In this document: in pieces, positions 23,971 to 33,895 of the stretch
Layout: each line of letters opens with the position of its first letter
Numbering within the stretch: the stretch's first letter is position 1
Origin: Shinisaurus crocodilurus
Lineage: Eukaryota > Chordata > Lepidosauria > Squamata > Shinisauridae
Reading direction: 5' to 3'
DNA: 64,000 bases
Assembly: GCA_021292165.1 (NCBI GenBank)
Contig: CM037879.1
Coordinates: 247,133,797-247,197,796, forward strand
Program-made: the position numbers and the translations under genes
The notes under the pieces: model-generated
Told to the model about the DNA's origin: nothing
The model's input: the letters and a program-made list of their open reading frames with translations, nothing else
The model's database searches: none

Positions 23971-24125
23971 ATTCTGGGGCCCAGAATAGTGAGGTGGAGT
24001 TTTTAGCTACCCACTGTGACAAATTTGCAAAATATTTCACTAAGAAAACTGTGAAACTGTTTTGACCTGGACTCCACATTGAGAGTAGGCTCTGGAGCTC
24101 TGGAGTTTCTACATTCTAGTTGCCT

Positions 24126-24367
24126 ATTTATTTATTTATTATATTTATATCTCATCTTTTTCCTGCAAGGAACCAAAGGCAGCTTACATAATCCTCCTCC
24201 TCCTCTCCATGTTTTCCTCACAACAACAACCATGTGAGGTAGGTTAGGCTGTGAGTCAGTGACTGGCCCAAAGTCACCCAGTGAGCTTCATGGCTGAGTG
24301 GGGACTAGAACCTGGATCTCCTGAGTCCCAGTCCAACACTCTAACAACTACACCACACTGGTTCTCT
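24126..24367 (-). mobile_element. Sauria-type tRNA-derived SINE, copy 2
   Basis: Reverse orientation: a TATT-rich tail at 24126, the body cccaaagtcacccagtgagc, then the tRNA-like B box (ggggactagaacctgg, inverted) and A box ending with ccacactggttctct. It sits between the Penelope RT remnant and its presumed terminal region. Confidence 0.88.
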
Positions 24368-24556
24368 CTTTTAAAGATTCTTTGCTTGGGAATAGGATGG
24401 ACAGAAAACAGTCCTCTATTTGATGGGCTGTCAGTAGACTGTCCTATTTTGAACGCATCCTCTATTTAAAGGGCTGTTCAGTCCAAGATAAAGTGCCATC
24501 AGAAGGAAGAGCTGGGCAAGGCACACAGATCACCTGGTCACAGTCTTCCACAGTAT

Positions 24557-24683
24557 GGGTTGTATCCAATGTTAGTCCTACTTAGAGTAGACCCACTGAA
24601 ATGAATGGGACAAGTTAGACTAACTTAATTCCCATTCATTTCAATGGGTCTACTCTAAGTAGGACTAACATTGGATACAACCC
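24557..24683. mobile_element. 127-bp near-perfect palindromic MITE
   Basis: The left arm starts gggttgtatccaatgttagt, and the right arm ends actaacattggatacaaccc. About 54 bases on each side are complementary with a single mismatch (cactg versus cattg). The centre near 24612-24630 is itself partly self-complementary. TAT triplets flank both sides. The region 33730-33860 looks like a diverged relative. Confidence 0.88.
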
Positions 24684-24699
24684 TATCAGTGAGATGCAC

Positions 24700-25490
24700 T
24701 GTATTTCTAATGAAGTCCTGGTGGAACATCTCAAGTGCCTCCTGTCCATGAGTCCAGACTGATGATAAAGATGTCATCAATGTATGTCAAGTATAGGAGG
24801 CTTTGGGGAACAGAAGCTGAGAAAGCATTTTTCCAAGTCAGCCATGAGTATGTTAATACACTGTGATGCCATGTACCGTAAGTACCTATGGCAGAGCCAT
24901 TGATCTGAACATACGGTACATGTTCTCCCCAAAGCTGAAGTAATTGTGGGTAAGAACAAAATGCCAGAGTTTGGTGATTAAATGTGCTATAGCACCATCT
25001 TGGATGATATATTCCTGATGGCTTGTAGTCCATCTTTGTGGGGGATGTTGGTGTAAAGGGTCTCAACATTCATGGTAGCTAGGATGGTATTCTCTGGGAG
25101 ATTGTCAATGGATTATAGTTTTCTTGCAAGTCAGTGCTATCCCATAAGTAACTTGCAGTATTGGTGGCATATGGTCTGAGAATGGCGCCCATATAACTTA
25201 ACACTACAACTGTGATAGTACCAATGTCCGAACTACAGAGTGCCCAGGATTGCCTGGTTTCTGTATTTTAGATAGCAGATAAAAGATGTCTGGTTGGGGC
25301 TCCTGGGGTGTGTTTTTGCAGATTCAGTCTTGCACATCTGTAGAAAATGTCTTCATTGGGTTGTCTAGTTCCTTCCAGTATTCCTCACTGGGAACTGAAG
25401 ATAGGGGCCTGTAAAATGTGGTGTAGGAAAGTTGTCTCTCAGCATCTCGTATGTAGTCCAGCTTGACCATGACAACACAAAGCAGAAGGT
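24700..25490 (-). pseudogene. Penelope-like retroelement RT remnant
   Basis: Minus strand, 25490 down to 24700. It has DYIRDAERQLSYTTFYRPL near 25460-25400, then KIQKPGNPG near 25260, YVQINGSAIGT near 24910-24880, and LTYIDDIFII at 24761-24790 carrying the catalytic YIDD. These are characteristic of Penelope-like element RTs. Stops and frame changes interrupt it. No GIY-YIG endonuclease was recognised. Confidence 0.85.
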
Positions 25491-25505
25491 AGCAGCACTT
25501 GTTTC

Positions 25506-25577
25506 CAGTCTTGAAATATTTTACTGTTTCTAGTCTTGAAATATTTTATTGTTTCTAGTTTTGAAATATTTTATTTT
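25506..25577. repeat. Three-unit tandem repeat, about 24-25 bp
   Basis: The unit ttgaaatattttactgtttc recurs three times (agtcttgaaatattttactg, agtcttgaaatattttattg, agttttgaaatattttattt) just beyond the 5' side of the Penelope remnant. Confidence 0.8.
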
Positions 25578-27125
25578 CATAGTAAATGAAGCTTTTTAGG
25601 CTTTCCTGATGCTTGATTAGATGCTAACACAGAGCATTCCCCTGTTTCCTTTTGTAAATGTGATTTAGCATAGCCAATGTAAGAAAGAGGTAATTATTTA
25701 TTAGGGAAGTTGTAGTTTTTGTTGGTGTACCAGCTATATGTTTACTGTTTGAAACTGTTTCATTCTGGTAGTACTGTAATCCAGTTCAGATTTTGAAGCT
25801 TTAAAAAAAACATGGAGGCGTTTCCAGAGATTCTCAATGAAAGTTGCAGTAAAAGCCACATATTGCTGGCATTTATAGTTGCACCTTCAGAGCATCATCC
25901 AAAATTTCTGAAAGAGTTCAAACCATTAACTATAAAATGGAGGGATTTTACAGGAAAAGTAGTGAGTGGGGGCACTATTGTATACAGGGCTGTCAGCTGT
26001 AGCAATAAGGATCAAACTCATACTCAAGAGTTTCTTATGGCAGGAAATTGTCCCCAAGTGATTGGTACAACTTTGATCTTTATCGCTACATTTTTATAAC
26101 TCTATAGGCAAAACTCACTACTTTTCTTTAATGGCCCATGCAAATTGTAAGGTCTCATTGCTTCTGCCCTCCTACTAACTCATACAAGGTCTTCCTGTTG
26201 GGCCATGAGTAAGCTGAACCTTAATTGGTCATCCTTATTATTACTGGATGAGATGCTTGCTTCTGTAGCAAATCATATAAGCAGCAATTGCTGCTTGGTT
26301 TCCTTTGCTTGCTGCTACTTGCTCTGTGTTTGCTCCTAATCCTATCTGTGATACTGCTCGGATTCTGTTTCTCTGGCAATCCTACCCAGGGATCAGCTGT
26401 TGAGTAGGCTGGTGAAAGGATGTGTCAGAGCCAATGCTAATGCTGCATGCAGGGCTGCTAGGCTTGCAATAAGAACACTTGGCACTCTGCCATAACATTG
26501 GTGAATGATTCCTGGGATATCTGGGTGCATTTTTATGATGCCCACTTTCTGCTAAAAACAAACAAAACAAAAGCCATTTCTTGAAAAATTATGAAGGTAA
26601 AAGCAAAGAAAATAAAAGTGGCTTTATTTTAATGGAAGTAATTATGTACTGTGAGAGTTTTGTGTGCTTTCCAGCTGGCCCCAAATCATACATTTATTTA
26701 CACAATTAATCAAGTAATTCATCTCCATTTTAATTTGTGTGAGGGTTTTTTTTTCATTTGTTGAGGAGTCTTCAGCATTTATAGGACAGTTGTAAACAAT
26801 GTTATAAGCTTCTCTTGAGGTTGTGAGACAATTTTCTTAATAATAAAAGTTTTCCCTATATCAACAAGTTTCATAAGGAATCCACAAAATATAAACAATT
26901 AAGACTGGATGCTATTATTAAATGAAAATGAATGAAAATACTAATTTCTCATTTTAATTAGAATATGACAATAGTAGAAATCAGGAGCATGAGTAACTCA
27001 GCTAATATTTGCAAGTAACCTATTTACTAAAGTGGCAGGAAAACAGTGGTATAATCTCTGTAAAAATAAATTTTTAATTGTACACTCAGCAGATGATATG
27101 TTTTTAATGTTTTATAGCATAAATT
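25578..27125. other. AT-rich intergenic DNA; candidate conserved noncoding stretch near 26620-26900
   Basis: The 25812-26099 frame has no recognisable domain and is probably chance. The stretch around 26690-26740 (cacaattaatcaagtaattc) is homeodomain-motif rich and non-repetitive. Nothing else is recognised. Confidence 0.3.
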
Positions 27126-27129
27126 GGAG

Positions 27130-27480
27130 AAATCCGCATGAATTCAAATGAGTTTGGATTTCTGTGCATCCGACCTGCGGAATCCACAGTGGACTGGCTT
27201 TTTCCACATGAATTCTGTGGACTTGCAGACTGTTAGGGTTTTTTTTTTAACTTGGGGGGGATTTGCAATAATGCATACTAGCACCTTAGCACAAGTCAGG
27301 GTTTATTCTAAGTATTGTTTTCAACTGCACAAGAATACAGTGCAACCTCCCTATCCCCAATGCATGAGCACCACCCAGAATTTTTCTAATGGGAAACAAT
27401 AAAAAGATGAAAGTTCATATTCCCAACTGCAGAAAAACTTAGCTGCCAGTGCACAATTGTTTATATTATTATTATTATTA

Positions 27481-27523
<43 letters not shown>

Positions 27524-27740
27524 TTACAGCTGCACAGAATGTGTCCAGCTGCACATTAGAATAAACCCTAGCTCAAGTGCACATTAGCTCTAATATGAAT
27601 TAGCACAAGTAGAACAAAATTCTGTCTTTTTAAAAAAAATCTGTGTCCGTCAATGAGTAGATGACGGAACGAAAAACGCCTGACAATCTGTGAAACACAG
27701 ATGGAACGGATTTAACAAAATCTGTACATCCCTACGATTC
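27130..27740. mobile_element. Possible hAT-like non-autonomous element containing an (ATT)n array
   Basis: The right end at 27731-27740 is gtacatccctac, the terminus of the tagggatgtac family. The left side near 27132 (gaaatccgcatgaattcaaa) and right side (gaacggatttaacaaaatct) share short complementary segments. An (ATT)n microsatellite occupies 27463-27523. The left terminus is not defined. Confidence 0.4.
27463..27523. repeat. (ATT)n microsatellite
   Basis: About 60 bases of near-perfect ATT trinucleotides, broken once near 27480. Confidence 0.95.
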
Positions 27741-28645
27741 AAGTGTCATGGAAAGCACCTGCAGACTGGCCACCGGTGATGGTTGGAATCAGAATTGCAT
27801 CTTTACATTCTTCTTCTCATAAATTTGCTTCCCTCATATTTGAAATGCATAATACAGTTAAGTGATCCTTTTAATTTTCTCTAGATCAAAGTTTAATTTA
27901 GTTGGGATTATATCCATCTTTTTTTGAGAAGAGGTTTATGTAACTTGGTTTTGCTTTATTTTAATTCCCAGCGTACTTTAACTCACTATCACATTTTTTA
28001 GGAGTGATTGTCCAGGAAATCTTCGTTCCCCTATCCTCTGCTTTCTGTATATGGCACTGCATAAACTGAATAGTCTTGCATTTTCTTTTTTATGGGCAAA
28101 TCCATTAGGGCTTATTGTGTATGAATCATTGTGGGCAGATAACTCTCAGTAGCAATCTCAGTCTAACACTGTAGTTTCTAAGATAACTGTACATTTTTAA
28201 AGCAAACTACCATGCTGGAATGGTGTCAGGATGGTTACTAAATGTGTGATGATTTATTTTTGTACCTACAGTGGATTTTATGCTTTCTACTTTATTTCTT
28301 CCCACAAAAAAATAACATAAAATAAAAAATGAAGGGCTTCCCACAGTTATAGTACAATTAAAGCTGGGATATAACAAAGGTGCAAAAACCTCTATTATAA
28401 AAAGCAGGCCCAATGTGTAAACAATGTGTTTTGAGTACAAAGAAGTACAATGTGTTTTGAAGTACAAAGAAACATTCTTGTAAACAATCTATTTTTTATT
28501 TTTTTTTGCTTCATGGTTTTCTATTTCTTCCAACAACTGCATTTATATGTTTCAGCAAAGAAACATTGAAACATTCTTCAACATTTTTAGTAAATAACCA
28601 TTTGCTGTGAGAATCCTGTCGCTCTCTGTTAAAACCTTTATATTT

Positions 28646-28957
28646 TCATCTATCCCTCTCATTTTCCCTATCTCTCTTCATATTTTCTCGAATGTTCTTA
28701 TGTTTCTCAGTTAAACCTGACCTTACTTTTGGGAGTGTCAAGAAACTGTTCGGTTGCAATGAGGCTATCCAAGCTGTACTCCTTTCAAGCAGCACTTCTT
28801 TCTCTTTCTCCTCAACCTGCCTGGAGCAAGCAGTCAAATGAAAGGTCTCATCACTCTTGTTAGTTTCACAGCCACTGTAATGATCATGTGGCATTTCTGA
28901 AGGAACTGTAGTTTGGCATGAATTGCTTTCTACTTTATTTCTTGGGTGGATTCGCAT
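28646..28957 (-). other. Unrecognised open frame, possible host exon
   Basis: A 103-codon frame on the minus strand with a hydrophilic, gene-like composition (QVEEKEKEVLLERSTAWIAS, then KHKNIRENMKRDRENERDR). It matches no repeat I recognise. A donor-like site (caaaa followed by gtaagg) lies inside, after FLTLPK. No convincing acceptor polypyrimidine tract is visible upstream, and the upstream end touches a MITE. It could equally be chance. Confidence 0.2.
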
Positions 28958-29525
28958 GACACAACAAGCTATCCTTGTAAGTTACCATGATTGGTGGTAA
29001 CTTACAATGATGGTTCTGACAGAGGATCATTGTTTCTGGTCATTATCGTGCTTTTGTTCCCAGTGCCCACCCAGTCCTCCCTCCACCTCCAGGCATGCAT
29101 CCCAGGGGCCATCATTCCCTCTCTATGTAGGCAGCCTGTTTGTGATTGGTCCACTGAGTGCTCCCCTCTCCCTCTTCCTGCAGGAATCTTTAACCCTTTC
29201 TCTACCTCCCTGTAGCTAATGGATATCCCTTTTGTTGTCTATTCCCATTGAAAAAAAAATTATTCCTGTGTATGTTGCTGCTCTTGTCATGCGACTCTGT
29301 AGAATTATTGAACCACCAATGATAAAACAGCTCTCCCTGGTTTGGATGACACAACAAACAATAATTGTAAGAACAAACCCTAGAATAAACCATTGTTTCT
29401 TATCATTGTTTCTGAGGAAAAGACAGATCATTGTGACTCACAAGGACCTGGGTTTGGACGGCACGACAAGCAACAGTTGTCTGTTATCGTTGTTTGCTTG
29501 TCATGTCATCCAAACCCAGTCCTTC
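28945..29525. mobile_element. Composite MITE region with inverted gacgacaagca-type arms
   Basis: Starts ggattcgcatgacacaacaa. It holds a strong hairpin at 29448-29519 (ctgggtttggacggcacgac pairing with gtcatgtcatccaaacccag). Local palindromes also occur at 28978-29010 (taagttaccatgattggtgg, taacttaca). Related to the element at 63490-63800 through the shared phrases ccaggggcc and attggtccact. Confidence 0.55.
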
Positions 29526-29607
29526 ACTCCCAAAGGAAAACTATATTCTGCCATCATTTTCTCTGCTTTAAAAAAAACAAAACGCTTTTAACACTTCTTT
29601 GAACAAA

Positions 29608-29729
29608 GACCCTTCATATACTTGAACAAGATTTATAACACTGATGGGGTTCTCCTATCTGAAGTGTGTCCACTCTGAATAGGAGAACTTCATCAGTATT
29701 ACAGCTCTTGTTCATCTATATGAAGGGCC
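29608..29729. repeat. 122-bp imperfect hairpin
   Basis: The left arm has cccttcatatacttgaacaa, then gatggggttctcctat. The right arm has aataggagaacttcatcagt, then ttgttcatctatatgaaggg. The arms pair over about 55 bases with several mismatches around a centre near 29668. Probably a MITE. Confidence 0.75.
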
Positions 29730-29924
29730 CATGTTTAAAAATGAGGGGGGTATAGCACAGACAATGGTGACAGAATGTAATTTTCTTTAGAAGAGTAAAG
29801 CCATTTCATGCCAAACAGATGTTTAAAACATGGCCTTCTAGGTCCTACGGCTAGACAGGACACAAATAGGGTAAATAGTAGAGAGGAGTAGATCTCTGAT
29901 CCCATACCTATGTCAAGCTTCTGA

Positions 29925-30016
29925 CATAGAATCATAGAAGAATCATAGAAAAGTAGAGTTGGAAGGGGCCTACAAGGCCATCGAGTCCAACCCCCTGCTC
30001 AATACAGGAATCCAGG
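29925..30016 (-). repeat. CR1 3' terminus with octamer-like microsatellite
   Basis: On the minus strand the element ends gttggactcgatggccttgt, ccccttccaactctac, then a short attctatgattctt repeat. This is the classic CR1 3' end recognised by its reverse transcriptase. It is the sequence shared with the tails of the 5S-derived SINEs in this window. Confidence 0.9.
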
Positions 30017-31768
30017 TCAAAGCATCTCTGACAGATGTCTGTCCAGCTGCACCTTGAATGCCTCCAGAGTGGGAGAGCCCACCACCTCCCTAGGTAGTTG
30101 ATTCCATTGTCTAATTGCTCTGACAGTCAGGAAATTTTTCCTGATGTTTAGGTGGAATCTAGGTTCCTGTAACTTGAGCCCATTATTCCGTGTCTTGCAA
30201 ACTGGGATGATCGAGAAGAGATCCTGGTCCTCCTCTGTGTGACATCCCTTCAAATACTGGAAGAGTGCGATCATATCTCCCCTCAGTCTCCTCTTCTGAA
30301 GGCTAAATATGCCCAGTTCTTTCAGTCTCTCCTCATAGGGCCTTGTTTCTAGTCCCTTTATCATCCTTGTTGCCCTCCTCTGAACCCTCTCCAGTTTGTC
30401 TATGTCCTTCTTAAAGTGAGGTGCCCAGAACTGGACGCAGTACTCAAGATGAGGCCTAAGCAGTGCCGAGTAAAGGGGAATTATCACTTCCCGCAATTTG
30501 GAAGCTATACTTCTATTAATACAGCCCAAAATTGCATTTGCCTTCTTTGCAGCCACATCGCATTGCTGGCTCATATTCAGTTTGTGATCTACCACAATTC
30601 CAAGATCCTTCTCACTTGTAGTATTGTTGAGCCAAGTGTCCCCCATTCTGTAACTCTGCATTTGGTTTCCTCTCCCTAGGTGCAGCACTTGGCATTTATC
30701 CCTATTAAATTTCATTCTGTTGTTTTCAGCCCAGCGCTCCAGCCTATCGAGGTCACTTTGGATTTTGTTTCTGTCTTCCAGAGTATTAGCTGTTCCACCC
30801 AACTTTGTGTCATCTGCAAATTTGATAAGCATTCCCTGTACCTCCAGAACCAAGTCATTAATAAAAATGTTGAAGAGCACCGGGCCCAGGACAGAGCCCT
30901 GTGGTACCCCGCTTGTTACCTCTCCCCAGTTTGAGAAGGAACCATTGATAAGCACTCTTTGAGTCCGATTCTGTAGCCAATTGTGGATCCACCTGATAGT
31001 TGTTCCATCTAGCCCACTCTTAGCTAGCTTACTAATCAGGATATCATGAGGCACTTTGTCGAAAGCTTTGCTGAAGTCCAGATATATAATGTCCACAGCA
31101 TTCCCACAGTCCACAAGGGAGGCTACCCGATCAAAAAATGAGATCAGATTAGTCTGACAGGATTTGTTCTTGACAAATCCATGCTGGCTTCTAGTAATCA
31201 CTGCATTGTTTTCAAGGTGCTTGCAGACTGACTTCTTTATAATCTGCTCCAAAATCTTCCCGGGGATTGATGTCAGACTGACTGGCCTATAGTTCCCAGG
31301 TTCCTCCTTCTTGCCCTTTTTGAAGATGGGAACAACATTTGCCCTCCTCCAGTCATCTGGCACTTCACCTGTCCTCCATGATTTCTCAAAGATAGTAGAC
31401 AGTGGTTCTGAGAGTTCTTCTTCCAGTTCCTTTATTACTCTAGGATGCAGCTCATCAGGCCCTGGAGATTTAAACTCGTTCAGAGCAATCAGGTGCTCCT
31501 TGACCATTTGCCTATCAATCTCAAGCTGCAATCCTGCCCCTTCAGTCTGCACTTCAGGTTTGCCAGGGGGGTCATAGACCCTCTTTTGGGAGAAGACCGA
31601 GCCGAAGTAGGAATTGAACACTTCTGCCTTTTCTTTGTCTTCTGTTATCAATTTGCCATCCTCATTGCGTAGTTGAACCACCAGTTCTTTCTTCTGTCTT
31701 TTACTGTGCATGTATCTGAAGAAAGCTTTTTTGTTGCTTTTAGCATTCCTCGCTAACCTTCCTGACAC
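30017..31768 (-). pseudogene. CR1 LINE ORF2, reverse transcriptase and C-terminal part
   Basis: A long open frame with the CR1-clade RT order: NYRPVSLTSIPGK, then SQHGFVKNKSCQTNL, IYLDFSKAFDKVPHD (motif A), GVPQGSVLGPVLFNIFIND, and FADDTKLGG at about 30803-30821 (catalytic FADD, near residue 316). The C-terminus has YSALLRPHLEYCVQFW and ends about 90 bases before the CR1 3' tail. The apparent start at 31768 is a GTG within the gene and not a real start: the upstream endonuclease frame (to 31740) is one frame off, so a single small indel near 31745-31765 breaks one original ORF2. Confidence 0.93.
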
Positions 31769-32520
31769 TATTCCTGCAGTTCTGTGCTACCTGCCTGTAC
31801 TCTTCCCTTGTAGCCTGTCCTTCCTTCCACTTCCTATACGTGTCCTTTTTTGTTTTCAGGTCATCTTTGAGTTTATTGTGAAGCCACATTGGCTTCTTCT
31901 GTTGCCCTCTGCCTTTTTTCCTTTTGGGAATTGTTTGCAATTGTGCCTTTAAACTTTCCTTTTTTAAAAACTCCCACCCCTCCTGGGCTCCCTTTCTCAT
32001 GAGATTCGCTTGCCATGGGATCTTACTAATCATTGTTCTGAGTTTGTTAAAATTGGCTTTCCTAAAATCCAGGGTACGTGTTTGGCTACACTCAGCTTTT
32101 GCTTCCGTTAGAATCAAGAACTGAAGTATAACATGGTCACTTTCCCCCAGAGTTCCCGAAACTGCCACTTTATCCACTAACTCGTCTCTGTTGGTTAGAA
32201 TCAGGTCAAGGATAGCCGATCCTCTAGTTCCTTCGTCCACTTTCTGTAGGAGGAAGTTATCAGCAGCACAGCTCAGGAATTTCTTGGAGGGGCCATGTTT
32301 GGCTGAATAAGTCTCCCAACAGATATCAGGGAAATTGAAGTCACCCATTACTACCACATCGTGCCTCCTTGAAACAATGGCAATTTGCTTTTCAAAAGTT
32401 CCATCCTCGTCTTCTCCTTGATTGGGTGGTCGGTAGTAGACTCCAACCGCCATGTTCGTTTTATTCTTTGCCCCCTTTATTTTAAAGGGAGCAGTATATA
32501 CTGAGATCTGCGTCTCATTA
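31740..32520 (-). pseudogene. CR1 LINE ORF2, endonuclease part, 5' truncated
   Basis: This is the apurinic-type endonuclease C-terminal half: VGVYYRPPNQ, then VVVMGDFNFPDICWE (the GDFN motif), SAILDLILTN and GESDHVILQF (the SDH motif). It continues into the linker LDFRKANFNKLRTMI. The frame extends upstream of the first ATG to about 32518, where the element is truncated; the N-terminal endonuclease and ORF1 are absent. It joins the RT frame at 31768 through a frameshift. Confidence 0.92.
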
Positions 32521-33400
32521 TAACATTACAGCTACTCAGATATTGTCCCAGTGGGAAGACATTTGAAGAAATGGGAGAAGGGATCTCGAAGCACCTCTTC
32601 TCTGTTCTAAATTCTACTAAGCAAATAGAACTATGGCCTGATCAAAGGGAAGTTCAATTACACCAGCATTATTGACCATTATATAAAGGAGGCACCTTTA
32701 AGAGTTATTACACAATTTCTTACTTAAGTTTAGTTCAAAGTATCCTGCTACATGATACTCCAGTGCACATTCTTACTAATTCTGTAGATGGAATTTTACA
32801 TAGTTTTCTGTGAAAGTGTGGAGCAAGTGGTCCAATATGGTTCTGAAAATAAAAATGTCAAAATGTAAGTCTGCTATTTTTAAAAAGCTGAAGTAAATAA
32901 TAAGATGAGATCATCAATCAAATGCATTTACATAATCCCCTAGGAAGAATCTATTAAATAGATTCTTTAATAGATATCTATTAAAATATCTAAAAATATT
33001 AACTTTGCTTCCAGCAATCACTGATGTATCTGACCACCTGTGATATTGTTACCCAGCATGAAATGTTGTTTTCTACTTTTCATAGCAAAAGTTGACCACT
33101 AAGTTCGTCTCTTTCGGACCCCTGGTCTGTATTGATTGGTTCTTGTCCTGTTTGATCTGCGCACTAGCGGAGGTAAAAAAAGAGGAGGAGCAAGAATCAG
33201 AATCACCTGGGGGATCCTCTCGTTCTGAATAATCAGAAGATCCCCCTTGATCATCACTTAACTCACCATCTGAAGGGAAACTAGAAATTTCTTGAAAACG
33301 GACTCTTTTTCGTGGAGGGGAGGTTTCAACCATGGATATACCGTCTCATTAATATAATCAAATTCATCTCTTTTCAATTTCTTTAATTTATTAGTCCTAA
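32521..33400. other. Unassigned AT-rich DNA with one unrecognised frame at 33073-33333 (minus)
   Basis: The 86-codon minus frame (MVETSPPRKRVRFQEISSF, then an acidic serine-rich SDDQGGSSDYSEREDPPGD) has a clear ATG and low-complexity acidic composition. It could be the start of a retroelement gag/ORF1 or a chance frame. I do not recognise it. No other feature is seen. Confidence 0.3.
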
Positions 33401-33404
33401 TTTC

Positions 33405-33646
33405 CAGGCAGTCCCTGGGTTACAAACGAGATCTGTTCGTAAGTTTGTCTTTAAGTCGAATGTGTACGTAAGTTGGAACAGAAGCCGCGCAATGTTTTCA
33501 AAGTGTCGCAAAGTGTCACAAAGTACAATGCATGCGTTTATAAGTACGAACCACTGTATTTAACTCAGATTTTTACATATATGGCGGTCCGTTCTTAAGT
33601 ATGAGTTGTCCGTAAGTTGGGATGTCCGTAACCTGGAGACTGCCTG
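33405..33646. mobile_element. Tigger-like MITE (caggcagtccc family), copy 1
   Basis: The ends are caggcagtccctgggttac and gtaacctggagactgcctg, inverted. The interior shares gttcttaagta and cgtaagttggga with the 44617 copy. TA follows the right end; the left TA is lost (ttcc). The interior carries no transposase. Confidence 0.8.
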
Positions 33647-33895
33647 TATTGATATAATTTATGCTTTCATTAATCTTTCATCTCTCTAACTGAAGGTTGA
33701 CAGTATCATTGGACTAACACCATTCAATCAGACATAGGTTGGATCTAGAGAAAGTTAGTCATGGTTTAGGCACTTGAAACTAATGGGACAAGTTAGTCAT
33801 GATTTGAATGGGGCTAAAGCAAGACTAACTTCAGTCTTAGTCCAATCTATAGCTCACTCTAATGTGTGAAGTGATCACCAGATGATGGCAGTATG

